Positions 6,198 to 16,274 are shown, counted from the first letter of the stretch. The stretch: DNA of 57,471 bases from Desulfovibrionaceae bacterium (GCA_029008115.1 JAQXJC010000051.1:1-57471); one strand, 5' to 3'. The notes: generated by a model not told the origin, from the sequence alone. Numbers and translations: made by a program.

Positions 6198-8759
6198 ATG
6201 GGCAGCGTCGCAGATTTTTTGAAGCATCTTGTCAAACCCCGTCCCAAGATGTCCCGCGAACAGGTAATGAAGGCCTTCAAGCGGCGCTACGGTTCCTTCA
6301 AGCAGCTTTTGCAGGCCAATACGGACATGGCCGCCACACTGGGGCGGCTGGAGGCCGCCCTGCGGGGCGACCGGCAGATGGACATGAACCAGCTTCAGGT
6401 GGAGGCCCTGCTTGCCTTCATGAATGCCAAGCGCATGGTGCTCTGCCTGAACAACATTTCCGGCAACCGCTACCGCGCGCTGGATCAGGCCCTTGCCAGT
6501 ATCAGCGAACGCATTGAATGCGAGCTGGAGGACAGGGAAAGCCCGGATGTAAAGGAGCTTGTCTTTCCGCTAGACAAAGTGGACACCCGCATGGCCCATT
6601 CCGTGGGCGGGAAGAACGCCAATCTGGGCGAGGTTCGCAACAACGTGGGCATGCCCGTGCCGCCCGGCTTCGCCATCTCCACGCTGGCCTGCGCCGCCTT
6701 TCTGGAGCAGAACGGCCTGCACGAGCTTATTGTTTCCGCCACGGGCGGGCTTGATCTGGAAGCGCCGGCCGGCATAGCGGAAGCCTCCAGGCAAATCACG
6801 GCCGCCATCAGCACGGCCCCGGTGCCGGAAGAGCTGGCCTCCGCCCTGCTCGCCGCATGGGACGCCCACTTTTCCCCGGATGATGCCGTCGCCCTGCGCT
6901 CTTCCGCTGTGGACGAGGACGGCAACCAATCCTTCGCCGGCCAGTACATTACCATTCTCGGCGTGCACCGCGATACGCTGCTTTCGGCATTCAAGGAAGT
7001 GCTCACGGGCCTCTATTCCGCCCGCGCCCTGGCCTATCGCATGCGCAACGGCTTCGTGCTTGTCACCAGCAGCATGGGCATGTGCTGCATCAAGATGGTC
7101 AATGCCGTCGCCGCCGGCGTGGCCTTTTCGCGCCATCCCGTCGATCTGCACTCCAATGCCGTGGTCATCAACGCCTCGTGGGGCCTTGGCGAAAGCGTGG
7201 TGGACGGCATGGTCACGCCGGACACCTGGCTGGTGCGCCGGGCCACCATGCGCATCACGGAAGCCACCCTGGGCACAAAGACTCATGAAATCCGTCTGGG
7301 GATGACCGCGCAGGGCAGCCTGTACACCGAGCGCGTTGCCCTGCCGCCGGAAAAGCAGCAGGCATTCTGCCTCTCGCAGGAACAGGTGCGCAAGATTGCC
7401 CGCATGGCGCTGGCGCTGGAAGATCACTACCACCGGCCGCAGGACCTGGAATGGGTGCTGGATGAGAACAACGAGATCATCCTGCTTCAGACCCGTCCCA
7501 TCCTGCTCAGCGACGGGCGCTACATGCACCTCAGCGTTGGCAGGATAGACGATGCCGAGCTGCTGATGGAAGGCGGCGAGGTAGCCGCCCGCGGCATCGG
7601 CTGCGGCCCTGTGGTGCACACCGCGCCGGACGACGACATGAGCGACTTCCCCACGGGCGGCGTCATGCTCCTGCCCCACCCCACCACCAACATCATGCTC
7701 GCCATCGAGCGGGCGGCGGCCATCGTCACGCAGACAGGCTCGCTTACCGGGCACATGGCATCCATCTGCCGTGAATTTAATGTGCCCACGCTGATGAACC
7801 TGCCCGGCGTACTGGACAGGCTGAAGGAAGGCGAGACCATCACCGTGGACGCCATGCACGGGCGCATCTATGCCGGCGAGGTACCCGGCCTGCTGGCCCT
7901 TCAGGCCAAGGAGAAAGCCCAGCGCAAGGCTTCCGTTTCCCCCATCGTGCGCCGCGTGGCGGATCACATCCTGCCCCTGCGGCTGGTCGATCCCAAATCC
8001 GAAATGTTTGCGCCGGAACACTGCACCACGCTGCACGATGTCATGCGGCTGGCCCATGAAAAGAGCTACAACGAGATGTTCCTGCTCTCGGACATCGCGT
8101 CTTCAGCCAGTACGGCCGCCAGCGAGCTGCGCTGCTCCGTACCCCTTGATCTGCACGTCATCGATCTGGGCGGGGGGCTGAAAGACCCGGAACGGCCCGT
8201 CGTCTATCCCGAAGAGGTGATTTCCCTGCCCTTCAAGACCCTGCTGGACGGCATGCTCTCGCCGGAAGTGCAGGTGCGCGGCCCGCGTCCGGTGAACATG
8301 CGCGGCTTCATGGCCGTCATGCGCTCCAGCATGGTGGGAGCCAACCATACGGCCGTCGAACGCTTTGGCGACCGCAGCTATGCCATCATCTCCGACAAGT
8401 ACTTCAACTTCAGCTCCCGCGTGGGCTATCACTACGCGGTCATGGACTGCTGGTGCAGCGAAACCATGAGCAAGAACTACATCACCTTCCATTTCGCCGG
8501 CGGTGCGGCGGACGACGTGCGCCGGGAGCGCCGCGTGCGCTGCATCGGCCTCATCCTCAAGCAGATGGGCTTCAATGTCAGCATTGTGGGGGACAGCATG
8601 CAGGGACGCTTTGTGAAATATCCCAAGGAAATTCTGCTCTCCCGTCTGGATCAGCTCGGCAAGCTGCTCATTGTCACCCGGCAGATGGACATGCTCATGA
8701 CGACAGAGGCCATGGTTGCCCAGTTCGCGGAAAACTTCCACAAGGGCATCTATCACTAG
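6198..8759 (+). CDS. PEP-synthase/PPDK-like ATP-grasp and phosphohistidine protein with atypical C-terminus
   Basis: An 853-residue protein 23 bp after the regulator, probably in the same transcript, with GGAGAAAAA upstream. After a helical N-terminus of about 120 residues comes a PPDK/PEP-synthase nucleotide-binding domain. This has VGGKNANLGE, ALRSSAVDEDG, GVAFSRHP, GLGESVVDG and the closing LLQTRPI. A swivelling phosphohistidine domain follows, with TGSLTGHMASICREFNVPT carrying the expected catalytic His at residue 519. The last 250 or so residues do not show the PEP-binding TIM-barrel motifs of PpsA or PpdK; instead there is an unrecognised domain rich in aromatic and Cys residues. It may phosphorylate something other than pyruvate. 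The family is clear, the substrate is not. Confidence 0.85.
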   Translation: MGSVADFLKHLVKPRPKMSREQVMKAFKRRYGSFKQLLQANTDMAATLGRLEAALRGDRQMDMNQLQVEALLAFMNAKRMVLCLNNISGNRYRALDQALASISERIECELEDRESPDVKELVFPLDKVDTRMAHSVGGKNANLGEVRNNVGMPVPPGFAISTLACAAFLEQNGLHELIVSATGGLDLEAPAGIAEASRQITAAISTAPVPEELASALLAAWDAHFSPDDAVALRSSAVDEDGNQSFAGQYITILGVHRDTLLSAFKEVLTGLYSARALAYRMRNGFVLVTSSMGMCCIKMVNAVAAGVAFSRHPVDLHSNAVVINASWGLGESVVDGMVTPDTWLVRRATMRITEATLGTKTHEIRLGMTAQGSLYTERVALPPEKQQAFCLSQEQVRKIARMALALEDHYHRPQDLEWVLDENNEIILLQTRPILLSDGRYMHLSVGRIDDAELLMEGGEVAARGIGCGPVVHTAPDDDMSDFPTGGVMLLPHPTTNIMLAIERAAAIVTQTGSLTGHMASICREFNVPTLMNLPGVLDRLKEGETITVDAMHGRIYAGEVPGLLALQAKEKAQRKASVSPIVRRVADHILPLRLVDPKSEMFAPEHCTTLHDVMRLAHEKSYNEMFLLSDIASSASTAASELRCSVPLDLHVIDLGGGLKDPERPVVYPEEVISLPFKTLLDGMLSPEVQVRGPRPVNMRGFMAVMRSSMVGANHTAVERFGDRSYAIISDKYFNFSSRVGYHYAVMDCWCSETMSKNYITFHFAGGAADDVRRERRVRCIGLILKQMGFNVSIVGDSMQGRFVKYPKEILLSRLDQLGKLLIVTRQMDMLMTTEAMVAQFAENFHKGIYH

Positions 8760-8946
8760 CGGGTCCGCGCCTGGCAGCGGACGGAACAGTGGGGGCGCGT
8801 CTTCCTGCGGAGGCGCGCCTCTTTCGTCGCGGGCATGGAACAGGCGCCCACTTTTCTCTGGAAGAATGCGCGTGGATGCACTATGCTTCCGTCATAGAGC
8901 ATCAGGTTCCAGCCCCTGCCCGCCAACCTCACCCCATGAGGCAGCC

Positions 8947-11900
8947 ATGTCCACAAGTCCCTCGTCAGACGCGGTCCGCTATCTCTTCTCATCCGGTGCT
9001 GAAGCTCTGCGCGGCATTCCCCTGCATGTGGCCCGCTTTTCCGGAACGGAAGGACTGAACAGACTTTTTTCCTTCACCATCTCGCTTGTCTCTCCCAGGC
9101 CGGATGTGGACACCGGGGCCCTGCTGGAAGCGCCCGCCACATTTTCCATCCTCCGCGAGGATGCCCCGCCCGCAACCTTCAGCGGCTATCCCGCCCGCGT
9201 GGAACAGGGCGGCACATTCCACGGCTATACATATTATACGGTAGAGCTCCGCCCCACCTTCTGGAAATGCACGCAGATACGGCAGAGCCGCATCTTTCTT
9301 GACAAGAACCTCCAGGCCACGCTCAGGGAGCTGCTCACGGAGCAGGAATACTTTTCCTTCGCGCACAGATTTACGTTCATGCGCGCCGACTATCCCGTGC
9401 CGGAATTTGCCATGCAGCATAATGAAAGCGTCTATGACTACATCTGCTGGCGGCTGGAGGATCAGGGCGCCTACTTCTACTTTGACGGCGATACCATCGT
9501 CTTTGCGGATCACCCGCAGTCTCACGGCGACGTGCCGGACACAGCGCCGCTTCGCTACGCGCCCCTTTCCAATCTGGAAGGCGCCCATGTGCCCGAAGTG
9601 ATCACGGACTTCCGGCTGACGCAGACGCCTCTGCCCCGCCGCGTGGCCATACGCTCGTATGACTGGAAGGAGCCGAGCAGGATCATCACCGGCTTTGCCG
9701 ATGTCAGCAAGACCGGTCTGGGAGACGTCTATCTGCCGCATGAAGCCGTCTTTACCGATGCCGACGCCGCCCGGCTGGCACAAATCCGGGCCGAGGAGCT
9801 GCAATGCCATGCGCGCATGTTCCACGGCAGCAGCGCCGCGCCCACGCTGCGCCCCGGCTTTGTCTTTACTCTGGACAATCATCCCTCGCCCCGGTTCAAC
9901 ACGCGCTATCTGGTGACGGAAGTTACCCACGAAGGCGCGCAGGAAACCTTCCTGAACATGGGGCTGGGCATAGTTCTGCGGGATGGCGACGACCATCTCT
10001 TCTATCGCAACAGCTTTTCCTGCATTGAGGCGGAGCGGCCCTACCGCCCCGCGCGCACGGCACCGCGCGCCACGGTGGAAGGCGCCATCCACGCCTTTAT
10101 CGACGGAGCCGGCTCGGGGGCGCGTCCGGAACTGGACAGCTACGGACGCTACAAGGTCATCTTCCCCTTTGATATTTCCGGCAGAACGGCGGGCAGGGCC
10201 TCCTGCTGGGTGCGCATGGCGCAACCGCAGGTGGGGCGGCATTCCGGCATGTGTATGCCCCTGCGGCCCGGCGTGGAAGTCCTCGTCACCTTCATAGATG
10301 GCAACCCCGATCTGCCCGTCATCACCGGCGCCCTGCCCAATGGGGAAACGGGCTCGCTCACGGCCAGCGGCAATCCGGATTTCTCCGGCATACGCACGGC
10401 CGGCGGGAACCAGATCAGCTTCGGGGATGCGGACAAGCATCAGAGTATGGACTTCCGCACGCCTGATGGGCACGGCTTCACCATGGGCGCCGGCTCCCTC
10501 CCCGCCATGATGACCAACACGGGCACGGCGCTCACCTCCGTGGAGCAGGGGGCCGCCACCATAGCCACCTACGGCCTGTCCAATCTTTCCAGCTATCAGG
10601 CCACGCTTGCCGCTGTTCCGGCCACAGGCTTTCTTCTGGTTACCCAGCTGGTAAAGACCCTTCTGGCCACATTCAGCGCCACGGCGGACCCCGTACTCAA
10701 AAATGCCACGGACGACAGCACCAAAAAAGGTCTGCAAGGTTCCATCGGCACGGCAAAGATGCTCGTTTCCATGCTGGACCTTCTGAACAATGCGACCAAA
10801 AGCATCAAGTCCAACCAGGGGCTTCTGCCCTACGGGGCAATCCTGACCGCCAGCAAGGATGCCAGCAAGACCATCATGCGCGTCCAGCCAGACCCCAAGT
10901 TTTTCTGGCTGAACACCATCCTCCCCATCGTGGCAGGAGACATGACCAGGCTCGGTACCCGGCTGGCGGCCACCAGCCCGCAGATGCAGGAACAGCAGCG
11001 CAGGGAAACCTATCAGAGCGCCTGGAAACTCGCACGGGAAGCTCTGAAGAACGCCAGGGCAGCGCTGTCGGATATGTCTGTCGGAGACCTCCCCGCCGAG
11101 GTGAACGAGCCTGCCTGCGCTGACTATCTCCCCCTGAATACCGCAATCAGTGCGCAGATTAAAAAATTCACGGAGGAATACGGAAAGGAAGGTACGAGCG
11201 ACAGCACAAAAACGCAGATCGGCGGGCAGAAGGCCAAGCTGGACACGGCCCAGGCCAGTCTGACCTCCGCGTATGCGGCATACTGCGACAAGGGCCTGGA
11301 CTGCGAACTGTCAAAATACAGGCAGCAGTCCTCCGGCGAGACCTTCTACGCATACGCCACCTCCGGCTTCACTGATCTGATAGCGGAAATCGTATATAAC
11401 GGCATCGTGTTCTCCTACCTGTGCTTTGGCAAGAGCAAGAAGCTGGGCGGCATCATTCTCTCCGCCGCGGATGCCAATATCAACATGGTCTCCCGTGACC
11501 CCATCAGCGCGCAGTCAGAGACAGGCGTCATTGTCAATACGCTGACAACAGACGCCAGCTACAAGCGGCAGAAGGCATCAGAAAATCTCTATACGGCCTA
11601 CGGCGGCGCGCCGGTAGACAAGGGAACACGAAATTTCATTGGCGCGCCCAAACTGTCCGAAACAACGCTGCCGGAAAATTTCACCAACAGAAATTTCCTG
11701 GTCGGTGATCAGGAACTGAGCAATAACAATGCGTTTCTTACGCCACAGGACGCGGCGAGGACACAGCAGGAAGCCGCCGCGGGGGCGGCCCCTCAGGTCG
11801 AAGCAGTGGCCCCGGCAGAAGGCAATGAGCAGGCGCACAATACTACCTACATCGCGCATATCACCGACGTGCACTACAGTGCCGCACAGCATGGCTATGC

Positions 11901-12435
11901 TGAAATGACGCAGGACAATATTGTCAAGGCGGCCCGGCACGTACTGTACACAACGGAAAAGAGCAGCCGTATCGCCATGCATGACAAGACGCTGGCAGGC
12001 AGCCCTGATGCGAACATGGAACCTGTGGACGCTGCCATATCCATGATTTCCGGGCTGGCGGCCGATGACAACAGAAACATTCTGCTGAAAATCTTTGAAA
12101 AGGGCGCCGAGTCCAGGACGGAATTCAGCCTTGAGAAAAAGAAGGCGACCATCTCCACCCAGGAATCTGCCCAGAAAAATTCCAGACTCGAGCTCCAGCC
12201 GGCATCGGCCATGCTGGAGGCGAAGAATGGCGACAAGACCTGTCATCTGTCCGTGAAGGACTCCGGCCTGGAACTTGTCGGGAAGGGCACGGTGGCCATT
12301 GCTGACGATGGGTGCATCAGCGCCATTCCCGCCAATGGCAAATCTGTGACCATCTGCAACTTCACCATCAAGAACAATGAAATCAGCGGGGAAAACAATA
12401 TAACAATCAAGGCCGGCAAAATACAGATCGGCTAG
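8947..12435 (+). CDS. vgrG: Type VI secretion spike protein VgrG with long C-terminal extension
   Basis: TssI/VgrG forms the trimeric puncturing tip of the T6SS. The start at 8947 follows CATGAGGCAGCC; the open frame extends upstream to 8716 but reads through the previous gene. Residues 1 to about 510 show the gp27/gp5-like core (PLHVARFSGTEGLNRLFSF, VYDYICWRLEDQGAYFYF, a GRYKVIFPFD OB-fold, PDLPVITGALPNGE). From about 521 to 960 comes a long helical, partly hydrophobic insertion with no motif I know. The protein ends in a beta-repeat spike closing with IKAGKIQIG. At 1162 residues it is far longer than a plain VgrG of 600-750. It heads an operon of tip and cargo genes. The extra region could be an effector domain or an adaptor platform. 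Confidence 0.92.
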   Translation: MSTSPSSDAVRYLFSSGAEALRGIPLHVARFSGTEGLNRLFSFTISLVSPRPDVDTGALLEAPATFSILREDAPPATFSGYPARVEQGGTFHGYTYYTVELRPTFWKCTQIRQSRIFLDKNLQATLRELLTEQEYFSFAHRFTFMRADYPVPEFAMQHNESVYDYICWRLEDQGAYFYFDGDTIVFADHPQSHGDVPDTAPLRYAPLSNLEGAHVPEVITDFRLTQTPLPRRVAIRSYDWKEPSRIITGFADVSKTGLGDVYLPHEAVFTDADAARLAQIRAEELQCHARMFHGSSAAPTLRPGFVFTLDNHPSPRFNTRYLVTEVTHEGAQETFLNMGLGIVLRDGDDHLFYRNSFSCIEAERPYRPARTAPRATVEGAIHAFIDGAGSGARPELDSYGRYKVIFPFDISGRTAGRASCWVRMAQPQVGRHSGMCMPLRPGVEVLVTFIDGNPDLPVITGALPNGETGSLTASGNPDFSGIRTAGGNQISFGDADKHQSMDFRTPDGHGFTMGAGSLPAMMTNTGTALTSVEQGAATIATYGLSNLSSYQATLAAVPATGFLLVTQLVKTLLATFSATADPVLKNATDDSTKKGLQGSIGTAKMLVSMLDLLNNATKSIKSNQGLLPYGAILTASKDASKTIMRVQPDPKFFWLNTILPIVAGDMTRLGTRLAATSPQMQEQQRRETYQSAWKLAREALKNARAALSDMSVGDLPAEVNEPACADYLPLNTAISAQIKKFTEEYGKEGTSDSTKTQIGGQKAKLDTAQASLTSAYAAYCDKGLDCELSKYRQQSSGETFYAYATSGFTDLIAEIVYNGIVFSYLCFGKSKKLGGIILSAADANINMVSRDPISAQSETGVIVNTLTTDASYKRQKASENLYTAYGGAPVDKGTRNFIGAPKLSETTLPENFTNRNFLVGDQELSNNNAFLTPQDAARTQQEAAAGAAPQVEAVAPAEGNEQAHNTTYIAHITDVHYSAAQHGYAEMTQDNIVKAARHVLYTTEKSSRIAMHDKTLAGSPDANMEPVDAAISMISGLAADDNRNILLKIFEKGAESRTEFSLEKKKATISTQESAQKNSRLELQPASAMLEAKNGDKTCHLSVKDSGLELVGKGTVAIADDGCISAIPANGKSVTICNFTIKNNEISGENNITIKAGKIQIG

Positions 12436-12453
12436 CAGCCCCGGGGACGCCCC

Positions 12454-15300
12454 ATGAAAACTTCCACGCCGGAACAGTTCTCCCTCACCTTTCAGCCCCT
12501 GTTGCGGCAGGGACGTATCTTCTGCGCCTTCACCGCAGGCACGGGCTTTCACCTGCTGGACGGCAGTTCCATTGCCGCCAGCGAGATCATGGGAATTGCC
12601 CTGCGCGCCCTGCCCGAAGGGGCCATTCTGGACAGCGGCGTTCCCAAGAAGCGCCCGGAATGGCTCGCGGCCGGCGCCGCCTGCGCCCCGGCAGGCACGC
12701 AGCTGTCCCGCCAGCTTGTCGATATATGCGTGGGCGCCACGGCGCGCCGCTTTCTGGCGGGGGATGGCAAAACGCCGTTCAGCACGCTGCCCCTCATCTG
12801 GGAAAACACCTGGGGCGCGCCGGACAACCCCTGCAATCCGCTGGGCTGCGGCCTGAAGCCGGACCCTGCCACGGGAGCTGTGCGCATGCCGCTGGTAACG
12901 GACAGCGAAGAGGCGCACGGAACGCCAGCCTGCCCCGTTTCACTGGGGGCCTGGCCCTGCCGCACGCGGCTTCTGGGCACCTATGACGCACACTGGCTGA
13001 AAACGCGCTGGCCGGCCTTTCCCGATGACATGAATTGGGAATTTTTCAATCTGGCGCAGGAGCGGCAACGCTTTTCCTCTCCCCTGCGCGGCGGTGAGCC
13101 CTACCGCATTGCCGGCATGCACCCGGAGCATCCTGTCATCTCCGGCTCGCTTCCCCTGCCGGAACCGCGGCTGGAAGTGCTGCGCGCCGGACGGGATGCG
13201 TGGGAGACTGTTCCCGTCGTGGCGGACACGCTCTGGCTCTTTCCCGGCGAAACTGCGGGCATGCTCCTCTGGCATGGTGAAACGCCCTGCGCGGATGAAG
13301 CCGCCACGGATATTCTGCACGCCCGTCTGCGCATCCCAGAGCAGACGCCCAATGTGCCCCCGGAACATGCCGCGTCTGCTACAGCCGCCGCAGGCGCCGG
13401 AGCCGCCGCTGCCGGCATGGCAGCGACTGCCGCCGGAGCCGGTACTGCCGCGAATGCCGGCCCGGAAGCACGGAACAGTGCCGCCCTGAAGCAGGAGGAA
13501 CCTGTCCGGCCGGCGTCTGAGACAGCCCGGGCTGACGCCGATGCAGCCGCCACAGCGGCCACGGAGATGCACACCCTGTTCAGGAGCGAGCTGGATGCCA
13601 TTAACGAGGCGCTGGCCCAGCAGGGCTTTCCGCCCCTGAACGCCGAACAGCAGGCGGACATCTCCCGGCGCATTGATGCCGGCTCCCGGCAAATCTCGGA
13701 AATGCTGTCGCAAATGGATGCCCCGCATCCTGATCTGGACGCCGTTCTGACGGAACGCGGCCTGCCGCCGGAACAACAGGCCGCCCTGCACAGCGCGCTT
13801 GCCCTGCCCATTCCCAATCCCGGCGACTTTTCCGACGGCGCCGCATGGCAGGCCGCCGCCACGGCCCATCTGGCGCAGGTGGGCGCGCTGCTCCATCCTG
13901 CCCCGGATGTGGAGGAGCGCGCGGCAAAGCTCATTGCCCTGATGGCCTCCTCCATGAACGGCGTATCTCCTCTTGAGGATACACAGCCGCCCTCTCTTGC
14001 CTCCCTGCTCACGGAAAAGGGCCTTCCTGCCGGGCAGGCCGCCGCACTGGCGCAGGCGCTGGAACAGTCCGTTCCCACGGATCAGGGCTTCACCGGCCTC
14101 ACGGCCTATGGCAATATGGTGGAGCGGCAGGCGGGACTGCCTGCGGGGAGCATTGCCGGCCATCTGCAAAAAATGCACGATTTTCTTGTACAACAGGGGC
14201 TTATGGAACCGGAACCGGCCATGAGCAATCCGGCATCCATTCCACCCATGCCCATGCAGGCCCGCGCGGAGGAGAGGCCGCCGGTACGGAACAGCACAGC
14301 GCCGTCTGCCGCACCCGCGCCGGAAGCATCCGCCAGTCCGGACAGGACGCCGCACGCTGCCGAAGACGCGCCCACACCGACGGAAGAGGATGCCTCCCGT
14401 GCCGACGCCCTCCGGCTGGCCGGCATTCTTGCCGCCGGCGGGACGCTGGCGGGAGCCAGCCTGGCTGGCATGCGTCTTGATCACGTTGACTTCGGCGGAT
14501 GCGATCTGCATGGCGCGGACTTGACCGGCGCGGACATACGCGCTTCCAATTTCAGCGGATGCGATCTGCGCGGCGCCATTCTGGTGCGGGCGCAGGCTGG
14601 CAACAGTCAGTGGGTGCATGCGCGGCTGGACGGGGCCATCATGGACGGCATGCTGGCGCCGGACGCGGACTTCCGGCAGGCCAGCCTTGCCGGCGCTTCC
14701 GCCGCGGAGGCCGACTTTACCGGCGCCGATTTCACCAGAGCGGTTCTGCGGGACATGCGCGCCCCCCGCAGCCGCTGCGGACAGGCATGCTTTTTTGGTG
14801 CTGACTGCACGGGAATCATGCTGCGCGGCGCCATGCTGCAACGGGCCGATGCCGACGCCGCCGACTTTACCGGCGCCGATCTTGCCGAGTCCGTCTGCCA
14901 CGGCATGTCCATGAATGAGGCATCCCGCCTGTGCCATGCCAACTGCAACGGCGCCAGCCTGACGGACTGCTCCTGGGACGGCGTGCGCTGCACAGGCGGC
15001 AGCTTTGCCCATGCCTGCCTGGACGGCGCCCGCATGGAGGACTGCGATCTGGGCGGATGCTGCCTGGCGGCCGCCAGTGCCAGGGGGGCGAGCCTCGCCC
15101 GCTCCAGGCTGGATGGGGCGGACATGCGCGGCATGAACCTCTTTCAGGCATCCCTGCGGGAGGCGCGGGCCGAAGGGGCGGACTGCTCCTTTGCCAGCCT
15201 GTATGGCGCGGACCTGCACCGCTTCGCCACCGGGCAGCGCCTCCATGCGGAATCCGCCGACTTCACCTGTACCATCATCGATGCGAGGAACAGGGCATGA
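12454..15300 (+). CDS. DUF2169-type T6SS accessory protein fused to pentapeptide repeats
   Basis: A 948-residue protein 18 bp after vgrG. Residues 1 to about 290 match the DUF2169 family, found next to VgrG and PAAR genes and thought to help load effectors on the spike. An Ala/Pro-rich linker follows (about 300-380). A helical part then contains two related copies of a LTE(K/R)GLPxxQxAAL segment (about 432 and 516). From about 660 to the end there are pentapeptide repeats of the A(D/N)LxG type that should form a right-handed quadrilateral beta-helix. Its TGA overlaps the ATG of the next gene, so the two are translationally coupled. The fusion suggests an adaptor carrying a beta-helical cargo or a spike extension. 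Confidence 0.85.
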   Translation: MKTSTPEQFSLTFQPLLRQGRIFCAFTAGTGFHLLDGSSIAASEIMGIALRALPEGAILDSGVPKKRPEWLAAGAACAPAGTQLSRQLVDICVGATARRFLAGDGKTPFSTLPLIWENTWGAPDNPCNPLGCGLKPDPATGAVRMPLVTDSEEAHGTPACPVSLGAWPCRTRLLGTYDAHWLKTRWPAFPDDMNWEFFNLAQERQRFSSPLRGGEPYRIAGMHPEHPVISGSLPLPEPRLEVLRAGRDAWETVPVVADTLWLFPGETAGMLLWHGETPCADEAATDILHARLRIPEQTPNVPPEHAASATAAAGAGAAAAGMAATAAGAGTAANAGPEARNSAALKQEEPVRPASETARADADAAATAATEMHTLFRSELDAINEALAQQGFPPLNAEQQADISRRIDAGSRQISEMLSQMDAPHPDLDAVLTERGLPPEQQAALHSALALPIPNPGDFSDGAAWQAAATAHLAQVGALLHPAPDVEERAAKLIALMASSMNGVSPLEDTQPPSLASLLTEKGLPAGQAAALAQALEQSVPTDQGFTGLTAYGNMVERQAGLPAGSIAGHLQKMHDFLVQQGLMEPEPAMSNPASIPPMPMQARAEERPPVRNSTAPSAAPAPEASASPDRTPHAAEDAPTPTEEDASRADALRLAGILAAGGTLAGASLAGMRLDHVDFGGCDLHGADLTGADIRASNFSGCDLRGAILVRAQAGNSQWVHARLDGAIMDGMLAPDADFRQASLAGASAAEADFTGADFTRAVLRDMRAPRSRCGQACFFGADCTGIMLRGAMLQRADADAADFTGADLAESVCHGMSMNEASRLCHANCNGASLTDCSWDGVRCTGGSFAHACLDGARMEDCDLGGCCLAAASARGASLARSRLDGADMRGMNLFQASLREARAEGADCSFASLYGADLHRFATGQRLHAESADFTCTIIDARNRA

Positions 15301-16274
15301 GCACTGCGCACCCTGCGCCGACGCCGGGCGGCATCCTGGCCGATGCCGACTTCAGCGGCGCGGATTTCTCCCACCGCTCGCTCTGCGGCGTTCGCTTCAT
15401 CCGCTGTACACTGGACAGGGCGGATTTCAGCGGCGCGGACTGCACTGACGCCCGCTTTGAACAGTGCAGCCTGCGCGACGCCGTCCTTGCCGACGCTGTT
15501 CTGGACGGATGCACTCTTCTTGCCAGCTCCTGCCAGAGGGCCGGCTTTGCCGGGGCCAGCCTGACCAGAGCCGTGTGCCGCGCCTGCGCCTTCGATCATG
15601 CTGATTTCAGCAATGCCAGCCTGCTGGAAGCCACGCTTGAGCAGTGCACATGGGAGGGGGCTTCCCTGCGCTGCTCCCTGTGGGAAAGGGTTTCAGCACA
15701 GGGGCTGGCGCTGCGCAACGCGCTGCTGGAAAAAATCATCTGCGAGGACTGCGACTTCAGCGGCGCCAGCTTTACTGCCTGCCACGGCAGGCTGGCCATG
15801 TTCTTCTCCTGCCGCATGCCGCACAGCTTCTGGCAGGACTGCCGGCTCCCGCAGATCATTGCCGCAGACAGTCTGCTGGCGCAGGCATCCTTCAGCGGCT
15901 GCCAGTTCCCGCGCGGCGCATTTTCCGGCGCGGAGTTGTCACAGAGCCGTTTTCTCAGCAGCCTGTGCACGCAGGCCCATTTTGATCGCGCCCGTCTCTG
16001 TGCCGCCGCATGGATGGATTCCCCCTGCGACAGAAGCAACTTCAGCCGCGCCGATCTGACCGCCGCCGTGCTGCGCGGCATATCCTGCCGCATGGCGGAT
16101 TTCTCTCACGCCACGCTTGCCGGAGCTGACTTCCGGCAGGCAGACCTCACGCAGGCCATCCTGCACGCCACGGACTGGGATGCGGCCACGCACACCGGCG
16201 CCGTGCTGGACAATGCCCGCTTTACAGACGCCGCCCTGCTCAGGGCGGAAAACTTCACCGCCGCCGCACGGTGA
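15297..16274 (+). CDS. Pentapeptide-repeat protein of the T6SS tip operon
   Basis: A 325-residue protein made almost wholly of pentapeptide repeats (for example ADFSGADFS, ADFRQADLTQA) and unusually rich in Cys. The ATG lies inside the stop of the upstream DUF2169 fusion (ATGA overlap). The repeats predict a rod-like beta-helix. It has no signal peptide. In T6SS tip operons such proteins are candidate cargo or structural extenders; which applies cannot be told from sequence. The similarity to the C-terminal half of the preceding gene suggests a partial duplication. Confidence 0.85.
   Translation: MSTAHPAPTPGGILADADFSGADFSHRSLCGVRFIRCTLDRADFSGADCTDARFEQCSLRDAVLADAVLDGCTLLASSCQRAGFAGASLTRAVCRACAFDHADFSNASLLEATLEQCTWEGASLRCSLWERVSAQGLALRNALLEKIICEDCDFSGASFTACHGRLAMFFSCRMPHSFWQDCRLPQIIAADSLLAQASFSGCQFPRGAFSGAELSQSRFLSSLCTQAHFDRARLCAAAWMDSPCDRSNFSRADLTAAVLRGISCRMADFSHATLAGADFRQADLTQAILHATDWDAATHTGAVLDNARFTDAALLRAENFTAAAR

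Noticed and set aside
8794..8824. GGCGCG/CGCGCC hairpin followed by a few T between the PEP-like gene and vgrG
   Set aside because: The stem is short with a long loop, and the T-run is interrupted, so a terminator is not supported.
13380..13570. Ala-codon-rich GCC/GCA stretch as a possible DNA repeat
   Set aside because: It is explained by the Ala/Pro linker of the DUF2169 fusion protein; no regular unit is present.
12940..15246. 768-aa minus-strand frame opposite the pentapeptide fusion
   Set aside because: Shadow of repetitive GC-rich codons; the plus-strand protein has clear domains.
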